DNA of 64,000 bases from Cylicocyclus nassatus. Taxonomy: Eukaryota; Nematoda; Chromadorea; Rhabditida; Strongylidae. Below, one piece after another: positions 1 through 11,500 of this stretch; positions within the stretch are counted from its first letter, which is position 1, and the number at the start of each line of letters is the position of its first letter. Made by a program: the position numbers and the translations under genes. Under the pieces are notes generated by a model. The model did no database searches, was not told the origin of the DNA, and worked only from the letters and a program-made list of their open reading frames with translations. The stretch lies in the NCBI GenBank assembly GCA_958299035.1, contig CATQJL010000316.1, forward strand, positions 22,545,676-22,609,675, read 5' to 3'.

Positions 1-849
1 ATAGATTTTTGAGCGTTTTAATCGTCCAAATCAAAAAGGTCCAAAACTTATGTGAACTCTCCGATATTTATGCTCCAAACCAACTGGGTTGGTTCGGTAG
101 TTGGTCCAGAAACCAACAAATCCGGAACGGATATTAGGACACATAAATTTTCAGAACTTTTTACATAATGTGCTTTGGAGCAATATTGTATGCACATAGC
201 CCAAATTTGGGGTCATAAGGTTGTTTGTGCGTTGTAAACAAGCCATTTGTTTGTTTGAGTCCTGCGTTTGAAATTCGCGAACTTGCGAACGAACACGTTC
301 AACTTGTAAAACCTGACATGTTTGTCGTTGTTTCTTTCGCGCTTCCTCCAAGACCTCATAAAAACGATACCCCCTTTGCTTCTAACCTCAAAAACGAAGT
401 CCGGTTTGACCCCAAACCATCTGTGCCGGGCCCTGATACTAGCGCGAGCCTGATGCTGACTGGTACGGCCTATATGCGAACTTCGCTTTTTCATTATTCG
501 AGTTTCTAATTTGATTCGAAACGTGTTTTAATTACTCGAATTTTCGAGTTCTATTCCAAAATGGAAAATCAGAGCTTCAAATTTCAAAAGCGAACATATT
601 CGAATGTTTTATTCAAATGACCAAAGTTTAATCGATTCGGACTCAAGTATACTTGATAGCCTTATGTTGTTAGCAAAACATTCATAATCGACCTTGTAGG
701 TTGAGAAGAAAACTGAAGCAATGTGGGGATCACCCACGGTTCTACACGAGACCTGTAAAGATTACAAAATATGCAGCATCTAAGGAATCAAAAAGTCCAA
801 AAAACGCGATTTTCATATGTTAGCGCGAACAAATGTGATACATATGGCC

Positions 850-1900
850 TACTAGTTGGCATACCTGACTCCGTCCTGCCCGGTCAATGCACTATAAAGA
901 CCATCATCCTTTCCCTCCCTTGCAACATACTCCTGCCGCTGTCTCACTTCTGCGCCTACCTTCGCTATGTTTTCGTTATCAGCATGTTCACTTATCCCAA
1001 TTTAGCGACACCCAATTCCTCGGGTCAAAATTTGCAGGAAGTCAATAACTTTGAACATACAGTTGGTATTTTCCATATCAACATCACTTTCATTACGGCA
1101 TGCTCATTTACCTCCCTGTACCATCTCCAGCTTGGAAATGGGTATCGTATCCGTAATCAGCATGCTCAACTCCATAGCACAAAGTTTACACAAAGTGGAA
1201 GTCGATGAAGGTAATCGTGAGTTCTGAGGGTAAATATTGTATTCGTAACGAGATTGCTCTTAGCATACTGTACCACTTCCAGTTCCTTAGGTCAAAGTCC
1301 GCAGTAAATGGGTAAGTCAAAAAATGTAATAGGATTTTCCTCTGAGTCAACCTACTTGTTACCACAATGCTCACCAGCATCCTCTGCCATCTCCAGCTCA
1401 AAATTTGTACTGCTGTGGTCCCAGACTTATATGCAAAACTGAAAGCTGTTTGTCTGTCTGTCCGTATGCGGGTACGCCCCGCGCATGCATATGCACTAAT
1501 AGTACCCACATACAGAGAGATGGGCAGACAAACAACATCTAGTTCTTTATACAAGATAAGTCAAGCAGTACAAATCTTGAGCCGGAGCGCAGGGAGATGG
1601 TATAGGGCCATTTCGGAAATTTGGACCAAACTTTGCGTATACATACACTTTGGGGCGGGGCGGGTGTTATAGGCTAATTTTTGTTATCGACTGAAACGAC
1701 TCTACCCATTATTTGCTAAATCTATACGGAGCTGGAAGTTGGCATGGAGAGGTAAATGAGCATGGTGATGAACATAGCGGTGTCTGGAAAGGTATATAGA
1801 AGTGAAACCGCGACAGGGGAATGTTATACGAAAATAGGCAGGGTGACAATCATTATGTGCATTGACAGAGAAGGCGGAGCTGGGAATTCCAACTAATCAA
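850..1900 (+). mobile_element. Decayed Helitron-like element(s)
   Basis: The part at 1,425-1,900 resembles the intact Helitron at 15,002-15,275. Shared marks, in the same order, are a TGTCTGTCTGTC block near 1,448, a TTTGGACCAAACTTTG block near 1,620, TAGGCTAATTTTTGTTATCGA near 1,670, a GGTAAATGAGCATG block near 1,752, and a GGCGGAGCTGGGAATTCC 3' end near 1,873. Inverted fragments of the GAGCATG block recur around 1,090-1,130 and 1,365-1,400. The terminal CTAG has decayed to CTAAT, so the borders are uncertain. Confidence 0.5.
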
Positions 1901-1911
1901 GTAACCTTCTG

Positions 1912-2052
1912 GCTCGGCTGCTGGAAGGCGTGGCTTTAGAGCCTAATTTAGATCGCTCGCGCCCGCGACGCAGTTGCGTCCCTCTCGCGCGCATGTCTCT
2001 GACCATTATCTAGCCTTAATTAGGTCACAAAGCCCCGTTTTCCAGCCGACAA
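1912..2052. repeat. Small hairpin MITE-like repeat
   Basis: The two ends are imperfect inverted repeats. The left end reads GGCTGCTGGAAGGCGTGGC...CCTAATT, and the reverse complement of the right end reads CGGCTGGAAAACGGGGC...CCTAATT. The core is GC-rich with several CGCG words. No clear target-site duplication was seen. Confidence 0.35.
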
Positions 2053-2577
2053 GCCAATTGAATCAAAGGGTATTTTGTGGGCGAGTACTTGTTTTATGGT
2101 GATATTCGCAACAGCCGAACGGTTTTTGTTGTGTTTGGTACGACTATGGGGCAATCATGCTTAAATTACGATCACCCTATCAGACGTAATCAAAGCTTGA
2201 AGTTCACTTTACTTCGGTTAAACATCTTTGCAAAAGACTCAGGTGGCAAACTTGATCTTTATCCTTTAATCACAAATCTGGACATCCGCTCAATCAGGTA
2301 GTACTGAATTATCTATACAGCCGGCAGGTTCGTGTCACGATGAAGGAAGTCGTCATCTTGATTTGAAATAATGCTTAGCAGCTCAAAGAGACCTATTTGA
2401 ACTCAGCATTTCATGATTTCGACCCTTCACACCTTTCTTTGTAAGGTTCAGCTTGAATTACTTTTCTATCTTTGAATGCTTATCCTGCCACAAAAGAGTT
2501 GTTATCTAGGTTGATTCCTTGTGTCATTAAAGAGCTGCCTATTTTGCGTTCAATTTTGATTATTTTATTTCTTTTAG

Positions 2578-5500
2578 TTTCCAAAGAGTTGCTTGCAAAA
2601 GTGGAAGCACATGAGCGAGAGCAGCAGGCAAAACTTGCGAAGTTTGTAGATGGTGAGTTTCTTAGCTTTTTTGATGGCGAAAATTTTTTAGTAATGGTGT
2701 AGGAAGCCTGCAATGTGCTGACTTGAATATCGATCGTTTGAAGTTAGAAAAGGAGCAGAACAATTACGAAGAATCAGAGAAAGAGATGGTTTCAGCTGAA
2801 AATAGGTACGTCGTTCTTCCTTTCACATGTAGATAACATCTGAAGAAAGCGCATATCCGTGTAGTATATGTGAACAATCCCTGGGCCGGGTGGCTCTTTG
2901 GTCGCCAAGATTGAGACACATGTATGCCTTAGGCCCAAGGCATATCCCGCGTTTCAGTCGCGGCGCGATTTCCAGGACATAAGTTCCGAGTCCGCCGCGC
3001 CGGCGCGCTTAACTGTAGGGTCCCGCCGCATTTGTGTTAGACTGACGCGGCGACGAATCGCGGGCCATTTTTGGACGGGCATACTTTCGCCAACGATATC
3101 TTCACGATATCGTTGGAATTGAGCGATGTCGCGTCGGTGGTGCTGCACCAGCGACGGCGCATATCGCGCGAATTGCTTCTTCTTTGTGGTTCGTTTTGTA
3201 TTTCTTTGCAAATGTGAACCTCATTTAGGACTGTTCCATCTCACACAATTGCTTCCTCTCTACATGAGAGAAGGTTGGTCATCGAGCATTCCATACTAAT
3301 AATCCTTGAAAACAACACATGCGAAGTGTATAGTATGGAATGCTTCCCATATGTCACCTCACCCTTTTTGTTAGCATCTATTGTTCTCGCAAAGCGCTAA
3401 TTCTACTGTTCTTGTTCAAACAACAACTAAATGATGACCAAATCTCGAATGTTTTCGCCATAATTCCTGAAGTAGAGTAGATGTGCAATCTTGGTTGCTT
3501 AAGCATGTATGTATGATCGTTCGCAGATTGGCAGACAAGAGCTCGCGCAGCACTCGTTGTTAAAATAGCCTAATCAATCTTTTACAGGGACGAAAGCGTG
3601 GTATTTCTATTACGAAGCTAACGTATATGCCTACCGGTAACTGAAAGAATGTATTCAAAACTTTATGAACTGTAGTCGATTTCATCGCAGATGTTAACTT
3701 GCGCCAGTATAAAAATCTTGGTAGATACGAAGATGAGTGTATCCTTGTTCGTTTGCTGTAATGTTCACTGAAAGCATATGCTGCCACATTCTGTTCAAAT
3801 TTTCTTGAAAAAACGCACTTCATACAAACTAGCGCAAATTTCCCAAAAGTGCGTAAAATGCGGTGTAGTGTGTGAGCGTTCACACAATCGCAAGAGGTAT
3901 GGCCTGTGAGCGAGAGATAAGCGATTTCTACGCAATGATCCGTCGCCTAAGCAGCCGATTCGCAGCGATTAAAAATCGTGACGGCGGTGTCACGACGATT
4001 TGTGCCTTAGGCCTTGACGTCTCAGATGACTATGTTTATGTAGAAAAATGAAGACTTCATTGTTGTGCGTGGCACCTAGCCATCCAAAAAGTCATGCTGG
4101 ACCGACTTGTGAAGTCTTTGAGCCAACAGCCAACAGCCAAAGCGACTCGAGACATCGTAAAGTAGGACTTGTGAAAAGGTCGGAGTTAATCCGCTGTCAT
4201 CCACGTTTGTCTGAAGGAGGAACATAGGGATGAGCAGAAGTTTGCATTGCTTCTATCTGGAGAAAGCTCTTGGCGTCTATAAGAAATCATAATTGACACT
4301 ATGGAAGCATTTTGCCAGAACAGTAGTTAGGGAACCTGGTCCACCATGTCACGAAACGCTGCATTACAACATATTTTAAGTCAAGATTGGGATGATCGCA
4401 CGCGGCTCTGTTCCACAGTGTCAATGTCTTTAACAGCGACAGTATGAAAACTTAAGTAAAAGTATAGGCTGCTGCATGACGTAGGCCCTCTGTCTTTGAG
4501 CGCGAATGCGGGTTTGTTAGCAGCGAGCGCATAAGGCGCAGGATTTAACACGATGAAGATACACGCGCCTCGCGTTTGCGCCCGGTCAACTAATATTGCT
4601 TCTGCGCCTTCGTCATGCAGTAGCCTTATGCACAGGGAGGAAAACCACGTTACAAGCTCAGTCTCTTGCTCATTATTCTAGAACAAGCAAGATTGAATGA
4701 TTATTGAAGTATTGCGTACATGTCTTGTGTATGCCAACCAGTCTGCGGTAGAAGCTTACAGTCTTAACATTCAAATCAGTGGCGTACCCAGGATTTCGGC
4801 TCGGGGGGGGGGACAAAAATTTCTTCCTAATGAGGGTGCATGGCATCAGCCACGCACTCTTTACAAGACTAATTTGAATTTTTAAAATTTTTTAAAAGTT
4901 ATTTTGATTATATACAAGTAGAAACAAGTCCTTTGCACATTTTTATGACACATTTTGAGTAACTTTCAAAAATTTCTGAAAACGGAATGCTGGCTTTTTG
5001 ATTTTCCCAACATATTTTCAAGCATCTCTCCCCATTTTTTCACTTTGGACAGGACGCGGCAGGCTACGGCGTGCGCCGCAGCTCCCAGCAGGCTGCGGCG
5101 TAGCGGCGCATGCGGTAGGATGCCGCGTCTTGCGGCATAATATGGAGTAACTCTAAGAAGTAAAATGGACTATCTTAGCGTGCGGGGTTGAGAATTGCGC
5201 TAGGAAAATATCAAAAGCCGCGTGGTCTTTTAGAAATCCGAAGCTGAATCCAAAAAATGAGTGTTTGTCTGCGAAAAGTGACTTGACCCATTCATACCAT
5301 TTTGTGTGCTTAGTGCTGTGCATAAAAGTATTGACTCACTAAACACTATTCCGGTACAACCAAATTTGCGGCTTGTCGCTAGCGAGAAGTCGAGGTCCGC
5401 TAGTTTTTCAGCTTCGAGGATCTCATGTTAGTCTTAGACTAGATTGAAAACATGCTGAATAAGTCAAAGATCTTCCATTTCGTCCTTGTCAGACGCTGAT

Positions 5501-8500
5501 GAAGACGACGCAGTCGAATCGTTAGTTCAGTAAGGCTCCTACTGCAGGATCTGGTAGGCATGCACAGGACATTATCAACACATCACTCAACACATCATTC
5601 ATTTTTTCTTGTGTCTACAATTTATAACATAGTTGGGTAGGCTGAGCTTGTGACATGGTTTTCTTCTTTCGCATAATGCAATACCATCGCTGTCTCTTTG
5701 GCATCCTTCGTAGAAATGTGGCTACTATCATCTGGGCTCGCATCGGCTCGCTGTAAATAAAGAACATAGATCCGCGTTCTGATGTACTTCGACTTTTATT
5801 TGGAATTTTCGCTGCGACGCAGCGCTTTGTGAATTGGTGATGGACTAATTTTCCATCTAAAATATTTTCTAGTACCAAATACTAAAATTAGTAGGCGTAT
5901 ACAAGACATTACTGACACCTTCTATGTCCCATTCAAAGACAAAAGAGCTTTAGTTTCAGTGAGTGATCGTAATCTTCTCCTAGAAACAATGACGTAATGA
6001 ATTACTGTTATGCGCGCTGAACTATCGTTTTGGTGCTTTGGGTTGGTTGTGCTAAATCGCTACAGCTGCAGTTTTTTTCACGTTAGGTGCTTTGCTGTTT
6101 TGGTGTTGTGTTTCTTTTTGTATTTTCTATGTTACTGATCACTTCTCCATATAGGATTCAATTTGTCGTTTGAGATTGACACTGGAAGAGACAAATCCAG
6201 CCTTCATTTCATCAGTTGAAAACATTTTTTTTTCAGATCTCGAACTCATGGTTCTACTTAATTTGTCAGGTCTGTTCAAAGCTTTGGGCGTTAGGTTGTT
6301 GGTTACTTAGACTTCATCTTCGCTTGAACCGCTTCGGACATGGATGAGCGAAGCGCTCTCCAGTGTCATTTACTTGGTATCCCAACTATTGTACATGTGA
6401 CTGGTTCCCAGATTCGTGTGGAGGCAGCTGCGGACATTCTTCGTGATTATAAGGATAAAGCTGATGAGAGAATACGAAAAACAACGTGAAGTTTCAGTAT
6501 GTTCACCCTTATAATCAGGGAAACGCAGCCCACCTCCATACGAATGTCGGAGCCTATGATATATGCAGCCGGAACAACTACTAGCACTGGGTATCTTTTA
6601 GTTTCTGATGGGTACGTTGCCGTGTATGAGTTTTTTTTGCTCAAACTTATTGAAGTACAACTGGTTGCCGCACGTGTTGGTCATGCCAGAAGAGCTCAGC
6701 AGGGGGCACATGGGTAGACTGGATATCTTTTAAGTCGAAAGCAAAAGAAATATTGTACGAGGTCTCTGGTCAAACCAAAAATTGCATTGATTTGCTTGGT
6801 ATCATGTTAGGATGTGTAAAAGCTTAGTTTGCTTTTTGAAACGAAACTTTAGGAAACTTATCTTGTCATTTACAGATTGTCTATATGCATTTTGGCAACG
6901 TCCGCTTCGGATTCATTCATCGATTGTTATCGTATTACCCTAATTTCACGTGCATGGGACGCGGGAGATTTTTTTTAAATTGAACAGCACAGACCCGCCG
7001 AAGGACTTCGCGACCAAAAAACAATTTACAATGCTGTATATTGCCTGAGAGTATCGTGTAGCATAAGTCTCGTTTTCCGAAACAGCAAGGCGGCTGAGCG
7101 GCACGCTTGAAAAACCGAAAAAAGTGCGTCTTATACGCGTGAAAATAGGGTCCCTGTTTAAGTTTGATGTCAGTGGTCTGGAGACCTTTCCGTTTCGTCC
7201 TACTGCGTCCCGGAAGGTCATCATTTCTAAAGAATAGTTGTATGCGGCAGTGGCGTCCCAGGATTTCGGACCAGGGAAGGGGGGGGGGGGGGGGGCGGAA
7301 ATTTTTTTTTCAAATGAAGGTGCGCGTTGGCCACGCACTCAGAAAAAAATTTTGGAGTGCTTCTTAGAGTTTTTGCAGGTTCATAACCCCTAAAATCTTG
7401 AAAAGAGGGCGTGGCTGACGCCATGCCGCCCCCGAACATTTTCTTACAGGGCCAATTTGATTTCTTAAAAAATTCCAAAAATTATTCTAATTATTTAGAA
7501 GAATAAACAAGTCACTTGCACATTTTCATAACCTATGTAAGTAAACTTCAAGAATTTCGCGGCCCATTCTCAGGGAGGGGGGACGAAATTTTGGGTATAT
7601 GTCAAAATGAACGATAGCTGGTACCAGTAGCGCGCGAGGTCATGAACTGGCAATAACGTGTTCGCTCGAAGCTCCGCCCTACTGCGGCGGACGAGTTTCT
7701 CGGACTTTACCGTCAAGTAAAATTTACTTTTGATAGTGAGATATAAGCTTGTTGCAAGCTGGGGTGAAGCTCGACTATTTAAAGAATCTTGTTTTGATTT
7801 TTTGTTTCTTTTTTTGGCAATCAATGAACAGTTGATGTGTTGGTCGTGAAATTCGAGAGATTTGCTGATTTACCTATGAATGACCGAGTGACTCCTGGAT
7901 ATCCAACTACGAAGTGTGAAATTAATCTAGAACACCCCAGGCATGATTGTCTGAGTGACCTCACATTTTACGACTAGTTCACACCAATTGCGATTGAGTT
8001 ACAGATCGATTTATATTGAGGATAGCAGTTTTTGGAAACAAAATGAAAGAATTTTGTTATTTGAGGCAGATTCGAAAATATGTAAGTGCAGCATGATTTT
8101 CCTGAAATCTGAGAAAATTTATGGTAACAGATGTGAATAGAGAAAAACACTTTTCCAAGCATTTTCAAAACAATTTCCTCATACCTGCAATGGGGAATCA
8201 TTTTGGACAAGCCTACCAGGAACAAATAATTGAAATACATTAGAAAGAGCTTGCGAACTAATTTTATAATGAAAAATGATCTGAAAACTAATTTTCAATT
8301 TAAATGAAATTTTGAAATCTACTGTTATCCAAATTGCAACCAACTGAAGGAGCATGAACGAACTATTAGAGAGTTTTCCAATAGCTGCAACGCATTCCTA
8401 GGCCAATTAACAAGGGGGCGGAGCGATCGGCGCACCCCGTACGGTACCCAGCTGGCGGCTGGCACATGCTATCGTTCATCTTGACCGCCACCCCGAAATT

Positions 8501-11500
8501 TTTGAAGTTAACTTACATTAATCCCCTCGGTCCGCCACTGGTGTGCGGGAAAACATCGAGAACGTTCTGCTTCAAAAAGTTGTTTAGGAGTCATGCCAAA
8601 GCTCGGAAAAAATAAAGTGCGAACTCGAATATATCGATTAATGATTGGCATACATCTGGAAGTACTCCTGAGAAACTTTTTGGTAGAAGGTCCAACTTCT
8701 GGAAGAGAGTACGGAGTTTGCCAACGAACAAGCTGATCTCATTGTTTTTACTAAAAAATTTGAGGCGTGAATCAGCACATACTTCGGCTGAGCTGGGGAG
8801 CCGGGAGGGGGGGGGGGTTGATTCGGCTCCTCCAAATTTGGCGCGGAAGTCAAAATTTGCCTCAGAAACAAACAGCTTAATTACAAGAAACGTCCGATAG
8901 AATGGCACCATATGCATGTACATAAACAAAAGAATAGGACTACTTTGCAAAAATATTGAAGCAATATGTTAATAAAGAATCAGCAGCTTTTTGCAAATTG
9001 TTTCTGCTTTGCGATGAATTGGAGACTTGTTTGCAAGGAGCAGGTAGCATATGGTACGGCAGTGTGGTGAGTGACACTTAACTGGGTATATGAGCAATTT
9101 ATGGGTAATGGAAACTTTTTTTCCAAAAATATGGCACACTTTTTCTATTTGAACTACTTGAGGTGATATCAAAAGAACAGATTCGTAAGTTTTCTCTTCC
9201 CCACCCAATCTCTTTTAAATGACACCTAATACATTTAAAATTTCTTTATATAAGTTCTTAAGCAGCTTTGAAAGATTTGCTTTCTGTTGAAAAGGAAAGT
9301 GTTTTTGGTCGGAGTGGCCTTGTAGAGTTCTATACCATCCTGTGGGCTCAGAACGCTGATTGCAAATCTGCTTTCACTATTTGCCGAACGCTTTTGGAAG
9401 CCGAGTTATGAGCGCTTTTCGGGTTAGAAAAGTGAATGGGCTTGGACAGAACGCAGGAATGCTCAAATGGCCCAATGTTGAATGTGAGGCTACTCAATAT
9501 AATTGATACTTTTGTCTAATGCGGTCATACTCAACACTCTCTATGAGCGCTGAAAACCGTAAAAGCTTGAACTGCTTTTTACGTACATTTTCCCTCTAAA
9601 AAACACTCATAATTTAAACGCGAAATTCTTGGCAGTCCTTCATCAAAGTCGATATGACACAAAAGGTAAAAAACGGACATTATTTTCTTTCTGTTGAGTG
9701 CCACTCTTAGTTTTACAATAAGGAGCTTTGTTTGATCCAATGCCGCGTATGTGTAAAATGCCTTTTTTGTTGTTTGTCTTTTTTAGGAACGGTGTTTTTT
9801 TTTTGTGAAAGGAGATAAAGAGCGTGTACAGATAAGGAAAATCTAGCAGCTGATTCAATTTCGAAAAGACCTTGTATATCTTTATCTATTTTTGCATTTT
9901 ATCATAATATCTGGCTTTCTTGGAGATATCAGATATTGGTTTCAAAATTTTATTTTGCTAATGCTTACATGTTCGTATTCCCCTTGAGGGCATTTCTGAC
10001 ATCAATTGTGACGAAGTTTCTCCTCTTGAGGCTGCTCCTAGTCGCTCTTCTACGTGGCACTCCTCCTGCTCGCAATTGTCGCGGTGAAATCTTTGGATGC
10101 ATCCTTTCTGGTTTTTGTAATAATTTTTTTTGTGCCTTTGCTGCTGGTGTTCTTGTTCTCCTAAATTTTCTTTTTGGTGGCATGCTTGCTGGCCTTGCTG
10201 GCATTGGTCTTCCCTTTGGCCTTCTTCGTCGTGATATTCCTTTTGGTGGGATTTGCGTTGGCCCTTCTGGCATTGATTCTCCTTCTGGGGTTCCTGTTTG
10301 TGACATTCCTTTTGGTGGTATTTCTGCTGGCCCTTCAGGCATTGATTCTCCTTTTGGCCCTCTTTGTCGTGACATTCCTTTTGGTGGTATTTCTGCTGGC
10401 CCTTCAGGCATTGATTCTCCTTTTGGCCCTCTTTGTCGTGACATTTCTTTTGGTGGGATCTCCGGTGGCCCATCTGGCATTGATTCTCCTTTTGGCCCTC
10501 TTTGTCGTGACATTCCTTTTGGTGGTATTTCTGCTGGCCCTTCAGGCATTGATTCCCCTTTTGGCCCTCTTTGTCGTGACATTCCTTTTGGTGGTATTTC
10601 TGCTGGCCCTTCAGGCATTGATTCTCCTTTTGGCCCTCTTTGTCGTGACATTCCTTTTGGTGGGATCTCCGGTGGCCCTCCAGGCATTGATTCTCCTTTT
10701 GGCCCTCTTTGTCGTGACATTCCTTTTGGTGGTATTTCTGCTGGCCCTTCAGGCATTGATTCTCCATCTGGCGTTCCTGTTTGTGACATTCCTTTTGGTG
10801 GTATTTCTGCTGGCCCTTCAGGCATTGATTCTCCTTTTGGCCCTCTTTGTCGTGACATTCCTTTTGGTGGTATTTCTGCTGGCCCTTCAGGCATTGATTC
10901 TCCATCTGGCGTTCCTGTTTGTGACATTCCTTTTGGTGGTATTTCTGCTGGCCCTTCAGGCATTGATTCTCCATCTGGCGTTCCTGTTTGTGACATTCCT
11001 TTTGGTGGTATTTCTGCTGGCCCTTCAGGCATTGATTCTCCTTTTGGCCCTCTTTGTCGTGGCATTCCTTTTGGTGGGATCTCCGGTGGCCCTTCAGGCA
11101 TTGATTCTCCTTTTGGCCCTCTTTGTCGTGACATTCCTTTTGGTGGTATTTCTGCTGGCCCTTCAGGCATTGATTCTCCTTTTGGCCCTCTTTGTCGTGA
11201 CATTTCTTTTGGTGGGATCTCCGGTGGCCCATCTGGCATTGATTCTCCTTTTGGCCCTCTTTGTCGTGACATTCCTTTTGGTGGTATTTCTGCTGGCCCT
11301 TCAGGCATTGATTCCCCTTTTGGCCCTCTTTGTCGTGACATTCCTTTTGGTGGTATTTCTGCTGGCCCTTCAGGCATTGATTCTCCTTTTGGCCCTTTTT
11401 GTCGTGACATTCCTTTCGGTGGAATCTCCGCTGGCCCTTCTGGCATTGATTCTCCATCTGGCGTTCCTGTTTGTGACATTCCTTTTGGTGGTATTTTTGC

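Larger units (their letters stand above)
1..2577. other. Upstream stretch: decayed repeats, no gene recognised
   Basis: No exon or RNA gene can be supported here. The part from about 480 to 660 is rich in TTCGAA/ATTCGA words like those in the 47.9-50.0 kb element. From about 850 to 1,900 there is decayed Helitron-like sequence, and about 1,912-2,052 holds a small hairpin repeat. The last 300 bases are AT-rich and end in the acceptor of the coiled-coil gene (CTTTTAG at 2,571-2,577). The stretch is therefore probably intron or upstream flank of that gene. Confidence 0.5.

Noticed and set aside
6342..6491. Small ORF as an extra exon of the coiled-coil gene
   Set aside because: It looks helical, but the counterpart in copy B (near 33,970) has stops and frame changes, there is no clear acceptor, and the flanking exons already join in phase without it.
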